From contig JAJZQI010000002.1 in assembly GCA_021851875.1 (NCBI GenBank), positions 124,001-188,000 on the forward strand: DNA of 64,000 nt. The letters run 5' to 3'. Below are positions 15,689-24,835 of this stretch, one piece after another (the stretch's first letter is position 1; the number at the start of each line of letters is the position of its first letter). Under the pieces are notes generated by a model. The model was not told where the DNA came from. It saw only the letters and a list, made by a program, of their open reading frames with translations, and made no database searches. Source of the DNA: Pseudomonadota bacterium (lineage in GTDB: Bacteria; Pseudomonadota; Gammaproteobacteria; Burkholderiales; JAJZQI01). The position numbers were made by a program, and so were the translations under genes.

Positions 15689-15715
15689 AAGGTGAAAAAT
15701 TTCTTCGGCCAGTAA
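15689..15715 (+). repeat. 27-bp repeat, second copy (duplicated dnaJ 3' end)
   Basis: This is an identical copy of 15584-15610, displaced by 105 bases. It is non-coding here. The sequence after it (AAGCCGCAGAAATTTAC) is a degenerate version of what follows the first copy, suggesting tandem duplication of the dnaJ 3' region and later divergence. Confidence 0.85.
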
Positions 15716-15732
15716 AGCCGCAGAAATTTACA

Positions 15733-15761
15733 GGTTAACCGGGCGGCGATCCCGGTTAACC
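15733..15761 (+). terminator. Strong hairpin ending the dnaJ region
   Basis: GGTTAACCGGG and CCCGGTTAACC form a perfect 11-bp stem with a 7-base loop. No T tract follows, so intrinsic termination is uncertain; it could be a 3'-end protecting structure. About 140 bases follow before the next gene with nothing else visible. Confidence 0.5.
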
Positions 15762-15899
15762 CTCCCCGCAAAACATCCAGGCCCGCCATTTCTCCTCCGG
15801 CAACCGGAACCTGTTCTGGCATTCCCGGCATTCAGCTCTCATTGAGCCTGGATTTTGAGTTATATTTAACTGGATAAATGACTCAAAAAAACCAGTTTA

Positions 15900-18416
15900 A
15901 TGACACCCAAACTCAGCAATCGCCCTCTTGCCACTTCAGCCGAACGTACGCTGCCTTTACTGGTATGGCTGACTCTGCTGTTCCTGCTCATCTGGCTTTC
16001 CCCCCGTCCGAGCTGGCTGCAAAACGAGAATCTGATGCCCTTGTGGCTGCACATCACCATGGAAACCTTTGCCGTGGTCGTCGCGGGGTTGATTTTCGGC
16101 ATTGCCTGGAACAGTAAAAGCCCGGAAAGACCCGCGGCCATTCTGATTCTGGGTTGCGGCTTCCTGTCCATCGGCCTGTTGGATTATGCCCATCTGCTTT
16201 CATTCAGAGGCATGCCGGACTTCATCACACCGGCTGACGCGGAAAAGGGGGTCAATTTCTGGCTGTCGGCCCGGCTGACTGCGGCGGTCATTCTGCTGGT
16301 GGTCGCCTTGCGCAAGGATCAGCCATTCCGCTTTGCCGGCTTCCCGCGCTTTCTGCTTGGCGGCATGCTCGGCTTTACCGCCCTGATCTATATACTGGGT
16401 TTGTTTTACGCCGATTTCTGGCCGCGTACCTTCATTGCCGGGCAAGGGCTCACGCGCTTCAAGATTTCGATGGAGTATGTCATTTCCGGTTCCCTGCTGA
16501 TTCCCGCCTATGTGTTCTACCGCAAGGCAGCGCGGGAACCGGACAATGTCTACGCCCGGCACCTGTTCACGGCGACAAGCATCACCATTCTGAGTGAGCT
16601 GTGCTTTACCGTATACAGCAACGTAACCGACGTTTTCAACCTGCTTGGCCACCTCTATAAGGTGCTCGCCTATATTTATATCTACCGTGCGGTGTTCGTG
16701 ACTTCCGTCGAGGAACCTTTCAACAAATTGAGCGTTGCCCGCGCGGCGAGCCAGCACAGCGAGAAAATGCTGCAGTCGATCATCAATCACGTGCCGGCCA
16801 GGGTTTTCTGGAAAGATCTCGCCGGCCGCTATCTGGGGGCAAACAACCTGTTTCTGCAGGATGCCGGCGTGAAAGCGTTTCAGCAAATCGAAGGAAAAGA
16901 TGACCGCTCGGTCTTCCCCGAATACGCCAGCCTTTATATGGACGACGATCAGCGCGTCATCGCCAGTGGTCAGCCGAAAATGAACTATGAAGAGCCGATC
17001 AGCGTTGCCGACGGCCAAGTCGGCTGGCTGCTGACCAGCAAAACGCCCTTATACGATATGGATGGAACGCATGTAATCGGCATTCTTGGCACGTATTCGG
17101 ACATCACCGAGCTGAAAAAGTCGCGCGACATCATCAATTACCAGGCCAATTACGATGAACTGACAAGTCTGCCCAATCGGCGACAATTCCGTCGGCTGCT
17201 GGAACAGGCCATTCACAACGCAAGTGAGCACAATTATCCCGTTGCGGTGCTGCAAATCGACATCGACAACTTCAAGGAAGTCAACGATACGCTTGGCCAC
17301 CAGGCCGGCGACCTGCTGCTGCAGGAAGCGGGCAAACGTCTCAGCCTGTGCCTGCAACAGCCGGCTCAAATCGCCCGGTTCGGCGGGGATGAATTCGTCA
17401 TCCTGCTCAGCCAGGTGAATAGCAAGGCGGAAATTGAAAAAACAGCCCAGGCGATTCTGCAGGTGCTGAATGAAAAATTCGTGCTGGATAATGATATTGC
17501 CTATGTTTCAGCCAGCATCGGCATCAGCCTGTTCCCCTATGACACCAGTGAACCGGCGCACCTCTTGAAAAATGCCGACCAGGCGCTGTATCAGGCAAAG
17601 TATTCCGGCAAAAATCAGTTCGCCTACTTCACTCCCGCACTGGAGCAAAACGCCATGTCCAGGATGCTGATCGGCAACGATCTGCGCTTGGCCCTGACAG
17701 GCGAACAACTCGACTTGTACTACCAGCCGATCGTGGACTTGCGCTCAGGCGAGTTGCACAAGGCAGAGGCGCTGATTCGCTGGCAACATCCGATCAAGGG
17801 CATGATTTCGCCGGCCGAGTTCATTCCCATCGCGGAAAACACCGGCAGCATTCTCGAAATCGGCGACTGGGTTTTCCGCCAGGCAGTGCAACAGGCCCTG
17901 CATTGGCGCAAACAGTTCCACCGCGACATCCAGATCAGTTTGAACATTTCTCCCCTGCAGCTGCAGGCGGACAAAACCACCTCGACCCGTTTCATCGAGT
18001 TCTTGCAGCAGCAGGGCTTACCCGAACACTCCATTGTGGCTGAAATCACCGAGGGTCTGCTGACCAATGCCTCGGCCTCGCCTCAATTGATGCAGTTCCG
18101 TGATGCCGGCATACAGGTGGCGATCGACGACTTCGGTACCGGTTTTTCCTCCCTGTCCTATCTCAAACGCTTTGCCATCGATTACATCAAAATCGACCAG
18201 TCATTCACCCGTAATCTGACGCCCGGTTCTGACGACCACGCCTTGTGTGAAGCCATCATCGTCATGGCGCATAAGCTGGGAATCAAGGTGATTGCCGAAG
18301 GGATCGAAACGGAAGAACAAAAGAAACTGCTGGCCATGATCGAGTGCGACTACGGCCAGGGCTATCTTTTTTCGGCCCCCATACCGGCAGACCAGTTCGA
18401 ACAGGCGTGGATATAA
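15900..18416 (+). CDS. MASE3-PAS-GGDEF-EAL cyclic-di-GMP protein
   Basis: This 838-residue protein has an N-terminal membrane sensor of the MASE3 type (about 1-270, seven or so hydrophobic helices), a PAS domain (about 290-405), a GGDEF domain with intact ARFGGDEFVILL (about 415-570) and an EAL domain with KAEALIRWQHP and DDFGTGFSSLSYL (about 590-835). Both active-site motifs look complete, so it may make and break cyclic di-GMP. No Shine-Dalgarno sequence stands out before the ATG. It converges with the next gene across a 25-base gap. Confidence 0.92.
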   Translation: MTPKLSNRPLATSAERTLPLLVWLTLLFLLIWLSPRPSWLQNENLMPLWLHITMETFAVVVAGLIFGIAWNSKSPERPAAILILGCGFLSIGLLDYAHLLSFRGMPDFITPADAEKGVNFWLSARLTAAVILLVVALRKDQPFRFAGFPRFLLGGMLGFTALIYILGLFYADFWPRTFIAGQGLTRFKISMEYVISGSLLIPAYVFYRKAAREPDNVYARHLFTATSITILSELCFTVYSNVTDVFNLLGHLYKVLAYIYIYRAVFVTSVEEPFNKLSVARAASQHSEKMLQSIINHVPARVFWKDLAGRYLGANNLFLQDAGVKAFQQIEGKDDRSVFPEYASLYMDDDQRVIASGQPKMNYEEPISVADGQVGWLLTSKTPLYDMDGTHVIGILGTYSDITELKKSRDIINYQANYDELTSLPNRRQFRRLLEQAIHNASEHNYPVAVLQIDIDNFKEVNDTLGHQAGDLLLQEAGKRLSLCLQQPAQIARFGGDEFVILLSQVNSKAEIEKTAQAILQVLNEKFVLDNDIAYVSASIGISLFPYDTSEPAHLLKNADQALYQAKYSGKNQFAYFTPALEQNAMSRMLIGNDLRLALTGEQLDLYYQPIVDLRSGELHKAEALIRWQHPIKGMISPAEFIPIAENTGSILEIGDWVFRQAVQQALHWRKQFHRDIQISLNISPLQLQADKTTSTRFIEFLQQQGLPEHSIVAEITEGLLTNASASPQLMQFRDAGIQVAIDDFGTGFSSLSYLKRFAIDYIKIDQSFTRNLTPGSDDHALCEAIIVMAHKLGIKVIAEGIETEEQKKLLAMIECDYGQGYLFSAPIPADQFEQAWI

Positions 18417-18441
18417 AGGCTAACGGGCAACGTCAGCGCCT

Positions 18442-20001
18442 TCACCCTTCGGTACGGTTACGACCGCGCTCCTTGGCTTTGTACAGCAGCGTGTCAGCCG
18501 CCTCGACCAGGTCGTCGAGTTGCTCGAAGCGAGCACTGCAGGTCACCAGACCTATGCTCACCGTCATATTCAGCTCCTTGCCGTCCGCCACCAGCGGCGA
18601 TCGTTCGATCGCCCGGCGCAGACGCTCCGCGGCAGGCCGCGCCTGATCGCCCTCGGTCAGGCTGAAGCACACCAGGAACTCTTCACCGCCCCAGCGGGCT
18701 GCCCAGTCGCCGCCGCGCAAAACGGATCGAATCAGCCCGGCAATATGCTGCAGTGCATCATCGCCGACCGCATGGCCATAGCTGTCGTTGATGCGCTTGA
18801 AGAAATCGACGTCCACCAGGGCGATGGCAAACAGGCCGTCCTGCCGTGCAGCCCGCTTCCATTCGAGCTGCAGTCTTTCTTCACCGGCACGGCGGTTGGC
18901 CAGGCCGGTCAGATGATCGAACAAGGCCAGTTTGGCAATTTGCAGCTCCTGCGCCTTGCGGTCGGTTGAATCATGTCCCACCGACACATAATGGGTGATC
19001 TCATCGTGATCGTCACGCACCGGCACAATTGACAAATCGACCCAATAGCGCAGCCCTTCCTTACTGTAATTCAGCACTTCGGCGTGCACCCGCTCGCCGC
19101 GCAGCAAGGCTTCGCGGATCTGCCTGCGCGTCGCCTGATCGGTGTCCGGTCCCTGCAGGATACGGGGCGTCTTGCCCTTCACCTCGTCCAGCGCATAACC
19201 ACTCAAATGCGTGAATGCCTGATTGGCGAAAACGATGTGCTGGCTTCTGTCGGTAATCAGCACCATACGATCGGATACGTCGATGGCGGCAGCGAGCAAA
19301 CGGCGCTGCTGGATGTCAGACTCGGTCTGGCTCCAATCCACGGCAAAGCCATGCAATATTCGCCCACTCTCGCTATCGACCGCATTGGCAACCACTTTCA
19401 GCATGGCACGCTTGCCGTCATAACCATTCGCCCGCACCGTTAAGCTGCCTTTTTTGCCCGACTCGGCCGGCGCGTGCGTGCAGTCGAGCATGCGGGCCCA
19501 TTCATCCGCCGGGAATACGGTGGTGACCGGCGCGCCGACCACCATCCCGGCCGGGAAACCGACAAAGCGCAGGAATTCGGTATCGGCGTCGACAATGCGA
19601 TTATCGTCTATGTTGATGGAAAACTGCCCCAGCTTGGCCGCTTCGCAGAAACCGGCCTCGAAGCGGGCCTGCAACATCTGCTCACGCGCGGCAAAATGCG
19701 CCGCCAGCTCCTGCAGGCTGCCGCTCACCAGCATGACGAACAGCTGCTCAGCCGCCTGATGCACCCCGTCCAGCTGCCGCACCGCTTCGCTGTGATTGCG
19801 CTGCTCAATGGCTTCCTGGACAGTTTCACAAGCAGACTTGAAAGCGCGCAATGCATTGGCGTAGCGGTGCCACAACGCTTCCAATTCTCCGTACAGGTCG
19901 TTGGCCTGGGGCAATTCGATCAGCGGCAACTCCGGTTGGAGGCCCGTTTCCTGTTGCATGACGCTGACGGCTAAAGAAAGCTGGCGTATCGACTCCAGCA
20001 C
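18442..20001 (-). CDS. PAS-PAS-GGDEF diguanylate cyclase
   Basis: This protein of at least 519 residues has a helical N-terminal region (about 1-115), two PAS domains (about 120-240 and 245-365) and a GGDEF domain with RWGGEEFLVCF (about 375-515). The second PAS has the LOV-like sequence GKTPRILQGPDTD but lacks the flavin-binding Cys. The first usual start codon is GTG at 20001. However, the frame stays open upstream with coding-like sequence to 20052, where AGGAG precedes an ATC codon; translation may begin there. No membrane segment is seen, so the enzyme should be cytosolic. Confidence 0.9.
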   Translation of the reverse strand: MLESIRQLSLAVSVMQQETGLQPELPLIELPQANDLYGELEALWHRYANALRAFKSACETVQEAIEQRNHSEAVRQLDGVHQAAEQLFVMLVSGSLQELAAHFAAREQMLQARFEAGFCEAAKLGQFSINIDDNRIVDADTEFLRFVGFPAGMVVGAPVTTVFPADEWARMLDCTHAPAESGKKGSLTVRANGYDGKRAMLKVVANAVDSESGRILHGFAVDWSQTESDIQQRRLLAAAIDVSDRMVLITDRSQHIVFANQAFTHLSGYALDEVKGKTPRILQGPDTDQATRRQIREALLRGERVHAEVLNYSKEGLRYWVDLSIVPVRDDHDEITHYVSVGHDSTDRKAQELQIAKLALFDHLTGLANRRAGEERLQLEWKRAARQDGLFAIALVDVDFFKRINDSYGHAVGDDALQHIAGLIRSVLRGGDWAARWGGEEFLVCFSLTEGDQARPAAERLRRAIERSPLVADGKELNMTVSIGLVTCSARFEQLDDLVEAADTLLYKAKERGRNRTEG

Positions 20002-20100
20002 AGCGGCGAACTCGATCAGCTGCGGCGGAAACTGTGTATGAAACTCGATGATAAGCGGACTCCTGCCGGATAGATGAGCTTATGCCACTATTCTACAGGC

Positions 20101-20202
20101 AAAAAAAGGGCGCGGGGGTAAGCCCGCGCCATAAATTCCACCAAAGGAGGAGGATGGAGGAGACAACACTGCTGCCCCGGGGAAGGGGCGGATGCAAGTG
20201 TT
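20101..20202 (-). ncRNA. Candidate small RNA with anti-Shine-Dalgarno motifs
   Basis: The minus strand carries a complete transcription unit without a clear gene. A promoter ends at 20209 and the predicted start is near 20202. A 5' stem pairs AACACT (20197-20202) with AGTGTT (20165-20170) and encloses a GCCCC/GGGGC stem. An unpaired region then contains CTCCTCC-AT-CCTCCTCC (20146-20162). A GGCGCGGG/CCCGCGCC terminator with seven T residues ends it. CUCCUCC motifs can pair with ribosome binding sites, so I infer a trans-acting regulator of about 102 bases. I do not recognise it as a named RNA. Confidence 0.65.
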
Positions 20203-20208
20203 ATTAGA

Positions 20209-20237
20209 ATTATCTAATATTATTATTTTTTGTGCAA
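20209..20237 (-). promoter_or_regulatory. Sigma-70 promoter of the candidate small RNA
   Basis: TTGCAC (20232-20237), a 17-base spacer and GATAAT (20209-20214) on the minus strand make a near-consensus promoter. It points away from copA toward the terminator at 20101-20130. Confidence 0.7.
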
Positions 20238-20437
20238 TATTTTTTTACAGCATGATGACAAAATCGTCTCCGGGCCGTTTTTTCTGTCGCCCTTGCATGA
20301 CAGCGAATGGCAGCGAAGACCGGGTCATTGCGTTCTTCCCACAGCCGGCATGGCCAATCAGCGGCAATCACGCACTTCAGCTTTCTTCCGGCCGTCCAAT
20401 TACAGTAAAGTAACGGCATGACCCGACGAGGAACGAC
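20238..20437. other. Region upstream of copA
   Basis: This 200-base region must hold the copA promoter. I see only a weak TTCAGC/ATTACA pair near 20377-20405 and no clear CueR-type dyad. No additional gene is supported. Confidence 0.35.
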
Positions 20438-22600
20438 ATGAACACGCCCCAATCCCAATCGTGCGACCTGAAGCTGAGCGGCATGACCTGTGCCGCATGC
20501 GCCACGCGCATTGAAAAAGTGTTGAACAAGCAACCCGGGGTGTCGGCCAACGTCAATTTCGCCACCGAGAGCGCCCACCTGACACTGGCCGCGGATGCGC
20601 CGCAAATTGCCCAGCTGATTCAGGCCGTGGAAAAAGCCGGCTACGGGGCAGAGCCCATTGCCCATCCCGAAGACGCCCTGGCCAGGGAGGAAGAACCGGT
20701 CAATCTATGGCCCTTCTGGACGGGCGTCCTGCTGACCCTTCCGCTGGTGCTGCAAATGGCGTTCATGCAGCCGGCAGAACACGCCGAACTGCTGCCCCGC
20801 TGGCTGCAGCTGGTGCTCGCCACCCCGGTTCAGTTCTGGCTGGGGGCGCGCTTTTACAAGGGCGCCTGGCATGCCCTGCGCGGCGGCGGCGCCAATATGG
20901 ACGTGCTGGTGGCGCTGGGCACATCCATGGCGTACGGCTACAGCCTGGGAGTCACCCTGCTGGGGGCCGCACACCTGCATGTGTATTTCGAGGCCGGCGC
21001 GGCCGTCATCACGCTGGTGATGCTGGGCAAACTGATGGAACAGCGGGCCAAACAGCACACCTCCGGCGCCATTCGGAAATTACTGGGTCTGCAGCCTAAA
21101 ACCGCCCGCATCGAACGCGCTGGCGAACTGCAGGAAATCCCCATCGAACAGCTCAGGCGCGACGATATTGTGATTATTCGCCCGGGCGAGCGCATCCCGG
21201 TGGACGGCGAAGTGCTCGAAGGACACTCCAGCGTGGACGAAGCCATGCTCACGGGCGAAAGCCTGCCGGTGAGCAAGCAGGCGGGCGACACCGTGTTCGC
21301 GGCGACGCAGAATCAGCAGGGCATGCTGCGTTGCCGCGCCACCGGCGTGGGCAGCGACACCGTGCTGGCGGAAATCATCCGCTGGGTGGCCGCCGCACAA
21401 GGCAGCAAGGCCCCCATCCAGCGGCTGGCGGACAAGGTCTCGGGCGTCTTCGTGCCGGTGGTGGTCGGCATTGCTGCGGTCACCTTCCTGGGCTGGTGGC
21501 TGCTCGCCGGCAATTTGACGGCGGCTTTGATCAATGCGGTAGCGGTGCTGGTGATCGCCTGCCCGTGCGCGCTCGGATTGGCCACACCCACCGCCATCAT
21601 GGTCGGCACCGGCATCGGCGCAGAACGCGGCGTGTTGCTGAAAAACGCCGAGGTACTGGAAACAGCCAGCCAACTGGACATCATCCTGTTCGACAAAACC
21701 GGCACGCTGACCGAAGGCAAACCCAACGTTCATGCGACAGGGGCGATAGAAGGCAGCGAAGACGCGCTGCTTTCCCTGGCGGCCGGACTGGAGCAAGGCT
21801 CCGAGCATCCCCTAGCGCGCGCCATACTGGCCGCAGCCAAACAGCGCGGCCTCGGCTACCCGGCCATCGCAGGATTCACCGCCCACACGGGCGCCGGCGT
21901 CAGCGGCGCAATTAACGGCCAGCCCAGTCACGCCGGCAACGCCGCCTTCCTGCAGCAGCAGGGCTATGCCGTGCCGGCCGCGCTGCCGCCGCAAAACGGC
22001 ACCCGCATCCACGTCGGCCAGGCTGCCCGCTATATGGGTTGGATCGACATCGCCGACCCCTTGCGCGCGGACACGCACGCCATGTTATCCATGCTGCAGG
22101 CACAAGGCATCAGCTCGGCCATGGTCACCGGCGACGGGCCGCAGACGGCGCAAGCCATCGCCCAGGCTGCCGGTATCGAGCGCTTTTGGGCCGAAACCAC
22201 ACCGGTGCGCAAGGCGGAAATCGTCAAGCAGTTGCAGGCCGAGGGTAAAAAAGTCGGTTTCGTCGGCGACGGCATCAACGACGCCCCCGCCCTGGCTGCG
22301 GCCGATGTCGGCTTTGCCGTGGGCGGCGGCACCGATATCGCCATGGAGACGGCCGATGCCACGCTGATGCATCACCCCGTCAGGAGCAGTCTCACGGCCG
22401 TTGAGATATCCCGCGCCACTGTGCGCAAAATTCGTCAGAATCTGTTCTTTGCTTTCGTTTACAATGTGCTCGGCATCCCGCTGGCCGCTTTCGGCATGCT
22501 CAATCCGGTCATTGCCGGGGCGGCCATGGCCATGAGCTCGATCTCGGTTGTAAGCAACTCATTGCTGCTCAAGCGGCTGAAATTTTTGCGTTTACCCTGA
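20438..22600 (+). CDS. copA: Copper-exporting P1B-type ATPase
   Basis: This 720-residue protein pumps Cu(I) out of the cytoplasm. It has one metal-binding domain with GMTCAAC (residues 15-21), eight membrane helices, the actuator motif TGES (about 275), the membrane CPC motif in [13 protein letters not shown] (about 375), the phosphorylation site DKTGTLTEG (about 420) and the hinge [12 protein letters not shown] (about 610). Length is typical of single-HMA CopA. The chaperone gene copZ follows after 32 bases, and an unusual small RNA unit is transcribed away from it. Confidence 0.96.
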   Translation: MNTPQSQSCDLKLSGMTCAACATRIEKVLNKQPGVSANVNFATESAHLTLAADAPQIAQLIQAVEKAGYGAEPIAHPEDALAREEEPVNLWPFWTGVLLTLPLVLQMAFMQPAEHAELLPRWLQLVLATPVQFWLGARFYKGAWHALRGGGANMDVLVALGTSMAYGYSLGVTLLGAAHLHVYFEAGAAVITLVMLGKLMEQRAKQHTSGAIRKLLGLQPKTARIERAGELQEIPIEQLRRDDIVIIRPGERIPVDGEVLEGHSSVDEAMLTGESLPVSKQAGDTVFAATQNQQGMLRCRATGVGSDTVLAEIIRWVAAAQGSKAPIQRLADKVSGVFVPVVVGIAAVTFLGWWLLAGNLTAALINAVAVLVIACPCALGLATPTAIMVGTGIGAERGVLLKNAEVLETASQLDIILFDKTGTLTEGKPNVHATGAIEGSEDALLSLAAGLEQGSEHPLARAILAAAKQRGLGYPAIAGFTAHTGAGVSGAINGQPSHAGNAAFLQQQGYAVPAALPPQNGTRIHVGQAARYMGWIDIADPLRADTHAMLSMLQAQGISSAMVTGDGPQTAQAIAQAAGIERFWAETTPVRKAEIVKQLQAEGKKVGFVGDGINDAPALAAADVGFAVGGGTDIAMETADATLMHHPVRSSLTAVEISRATVRKIRQNLFFAFVYNVLGIPLAAFGMLNPVIAGAAMAMSSISVVSNSLLLKRLKFLRLP

Positions 22601-22632
22601 TTTTCTGCCATAACTCAAAAGGAATATTCAAG

Positions 22633-22839
22633 ATGACCCATACTGTACTGAACGTGAGCGGCATGTCCTGCATGGGCTGTGTAAACAGTATCCGCAAAGT
22701 CGTCGAACCCATGCCCGGCGTCGAGAAAGTGGATATTTCGCTGGAAGCCGGGCGCGTCGAGGTCGAGCATGACCCGGCCAAGACCACTGTCGACAATCTG
22801 AAGCAGGCCATTGAAGACGCCGGCTACGATATCGTCTGA
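22633..22839 (+). CDS. copZ: Copper chaperone CopZ (HMA domain protein)
   Basis: This 68-residue heavy-metal-associated domain has the copper-binding motif MSCMGC (about residues 11-16) and the typical ferredoxin-like fold ending [10 protein letters not shown]. It lies 32 bases after copA on the same strand and should deliver Cu(I) to it. Start is supported by an AAAGGAATATTCAAG leader. Confidence 0.95.
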   Translation: MTHTVLNVSGMSCMGCVNSIRKVVEPMPGVEKVDISLEAGRVEVEHDPAKTTVDNLKQAIEDAGYDIV

Positions 22840-22871
22840 CAAAGCTGCTGCAATCAGGGAGGAGAACATCA

Positions 22872-23234
22872 GTGAGCCTGCTGAGTGAATTCAGGGAATT
22901 TGCCGTCAAGGGCAATATGATCGACATGGCCACCGGTATCATCATCGGCGCCGCGTTCAATAAAATCGTCGATTCGCTGGTCAACGACATCATCATGCCG
23001 CCGCTCGGCTTCCTCATCGGCGGCGTCGATTTCAAGCACCTGTACTTCAACCTGGGCCCGACCGCCTATGCCAGCATGGAAGAGGCGATCAAGGCCGGTG
23101 CGCCGATTATCCGCTACGGCATCTTCATCAATACCCTGGTGGATTTTCTGATCGTTTCATTCACGATTTTCGTCACAATCAAGCTGATCAACCGCCTGCG
23201 CGCTGCCAACAACCCGGAACAGGAAATCAGCTAA
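22872..23234 (+). CDS. mscL: Large-conductance mechanosensitive channel MscL
   Basis: This 120-residue channel opens under membrane tension to release solutes during osmotic downshock. It shows the N-terminal amphipathic [21 protein letters not shown] with the pore helix, a periplasmic loop, and a second helix [17 protein letters not shown]. It starts with GTG at 22872 after a GGAGGAG ribosome binding site. Slightly shorter than many MscL proteins but complete. Confidence 0.96.
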   Translation: MSLLSEFREFAVKGNMIDMATGIIIGAAFNKIVDSLVNDIIMPPLGFLIGGVDFKHLYFNLGPTAYASMEEAIKAGAPIIRYGIFINTLVDFLIVSFTIFVTIKLINRLRAANNPEQEIS

Positions 23235-23238
23235 CAGT

Positions 23239-23826
23239 ATGAGTACCAGTAGTTTCAAGCGATTTGCCAAGTCGCTGCTGGGCAAGGCCCGCACAGAGGA
23301 CAAAGACCTGTCCGCCGTCAAAACGGCCGCGCTGGAAACGATCAACAAGGCGGTCGTCAATTTTTTGGCCAGTCGCGGAGTGGAAGACTTCAAGGTCTAT
23401 ACGCTGGAATACGGCAGCCATCCGATTGTGCTGATCAAGGCAAAACCGCAGAAGAAACTGCGCTTTTCCAACATCCTGGAAGCGCAGATCCGCAACTTCC
23501 TGTGCGACAAATTCGAAATTGAGGTGCCGGCGGTTTTTTGGCGTTTCAAAATGGATTACGGCGAAGAGCCCGGGCCGGAACAGGCTGATTACGACTACGA
23601 CGACGAGGTGCCGACCGTTGCCGAAGCGCCGGAAGGCACAGCAGGTGAAACGACCGCCCAAGCGGAGGCGAAGAGTGAGGAACACGCGACTGTCATCGGT
23701 GAATTGTACGACGTGCGCTTCACGCTGAAAACCGGCATGGAAGTTGAGGAAGTCGGCGATACACTGGATTTTGAAGCCTTCCTGCAGGAAACCAAGCCCA
23801 GGGCAGAAGAAAAGAAAACCAGCTAG
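23239..23826 (+). CDS. Conserved-looking hypothetical protein with acidic C-terminus
   Basis: This 195-residue soluble protein starts 4 bases after the mscL stop codon and is likely co-transcribed. The N-terminal half (1-110) has mixed helix and strand pattern (NFLASRGVEDFKVYTLEYGSHP, IEVPAVFWRFKMDYGEE). The second half is rich in Glu and Ala, with a short ordered stretch near GELYDVRFTLKTGMEVEEVGDTL. No signal peptide, membrane segment or catalytic motif is visible. I do not recognise its family. Confidence 0.75.
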   Translation: MSTSSFKRFAKSLLGKARTEDKDLSAVKTAALETINKAVVNFLASRGVEDFKVYTLEYGSHPIVLIKAKPQKKLRFSNILEAQIRNFLCDKFEIEVPAVFWRFKMDYGEEPGPEQADYDYDDEVPTVAEAPEGTAGETTAQAEAKSEEHATVIGELYDVRFTLKTGMEVEEVGDTLDFEAFLQETKPRAEEKKTS

Positions 23827-23841
23827 CCCGCGGTCCGTCCT

Positions 23842-24339
23842 TCAGGCCGGCGGATTCTGCTGCAGATAGCCGAGCACTTCCAACAGGCTCGCCTGCACCG
23901 CCTGACGCCGGATCATTTGCCGGTCACCCGGGAAATGCCTGACTTGCGACCAAACGGGGCCGGAGCGCACCGCCCAGCCGAAACAGACCGTGCCAACCGG
24001 CTTATTCGGACTGCCGCCGCCCGGTCCGGCAATGCCGCTGACCGACAAGGCGATATTGGCATCGCTGTGCGACAGCGCCCCTTCCGCCATTTCCCTGACC
24101 GTCTGCTCGCTCACCGCACCCCAGCGATCCAGCGTTTCCGGTTGCACTCCCAGCAGCGCCATCTTGGCCGCATTGCTGTATGTGATAAAGCCGCGGTCAT
24201 ACCACTGCGAGCTGCCCGGAACGGCCGTCACCACTTCGCCCACCCATCCGCCGGTGCAAGACTCGGCCGTCACCAGCGTCAACCGCTGCTGGCGCATCGC
24301 TTGCCCAAGCTGCTCGGCCAGGGCGTACAGGCTATCCAT
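23842..24339 (-). CDS. pncC: Nicotinamide-nucleotide amidohydrolase (CinA C-terminal domain)
   Basis: This 165-residue protein hydrolyses nicotinamide mononucleotide to nicotinate mononucleotide in pyridine nucleotide recycling. It contains TAESCTGGWVGE (about 22-33), SNAAKMALLGV, and SVSGIAGPGGGSPNKPVGTV. A longer frame exists, but the ATG at 24339 (MDSLYALAEQLG) fits the family and overlaps the pgpA stop region by 8 bases. It is the last gene of the riboflavin/thiamine/phospholipid cluster. Confidence 0.93.
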   Translation of the reverse strand: MDSLYALAEQLGQAMRQQRLTLVTAESCTGGWVGEVVTAVPGSSQWYDRGFITYSNAAKMALLGVQPETLDRWGAVSEQTVREMAEGALSHSDANIALSVSGIAGPGGGSPNKPVGTVCFGWAVRSGPVWSQVRHFPGDRQMIRRQAVQASLLEVLGYLQQNPPA

Positions 24340-24835
24340 ACATGCCCCGCTGCAGCGCAAGCAGTACAAGAATACTGTAACCGGCTGCCAATACGTCATC
24401 CAGCATCACACCGAATCCGCCCTTCACTTTTGCATCCACCTGCCTGATGGGGAACGGCTTCATGATATCAAACAGACGGAATAGACCAAAGGCAAGCAGC
24501 CACCAGAACCACTGCACAGGCACAAAATGCAGCACCGCGGCAAACGCCACCACTTCGTCCCAGACAATTCCGCCGTAGTCGGCCACCCCCAGGACGCGGC
24601 CGGTTTTGTCGCAAGCCCAGATGCCGACCATGAAGGCCAGCAATAGCGCGGCCCCCTGCGCCCAAGCCGGCAAAGGCAACAGCAGGGTGTACAAGACATA
24701 GCCGAGCACAGTACCGACCGTACCCGGCGCCTTGGGACTGAGCCCGGTTCCCAGGCCCAAAGCCAGAAGATGCGCCGGGTGGCTTAACAGAAACCTGAAG
24801 TCGGGCTTAACGCGCAAGGCGGCATGCTTGTTCAT
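24332..24835 (-). CDS. pgpA: Phosphatidylglycerophosphatase A
   Basis: This 167-residue membrane protein dephosphorylates phosphatidylglycerol phosphate. It has the family motifs GLGTGLSPKAPGTVGT (about 27-42), DYGGIVWDEVVAF, and FRLFDIMKPFPIRQVD followed by GFGVMLDDVLAA, with about four membrane helices. Its ATG overlaps the thiL stop codon (ATGA), showing translational coupling. Confidence 0.94.
   Translation of the reverse strand: MNKHAALRVKPDFRFLLSHPAHLLALGLGTGLSPKAPGTVGTVLGYVLYTLLLPLPAWAQGAALLLAFMVGIWACDKTGRVLGVADYGGIVWDEVVAFAAVLHFVPVQWFWWLLAFGLFRLFDIMKPFPIRQVDAKVKGGFGVMLDDVLAAGYSILVLLALQRGMYG

Noticed and set aside
20154-20207. Short plus-strand frame of 17 codons after AAAGGAGGAGG
   Set aside because: The spacer to the ATG is only about 3 bases, no plus-strand promoter is visible, and the purine run is better explained as the complement of the anti-Shine-Dalgarno motif of the minus-strand RNA.
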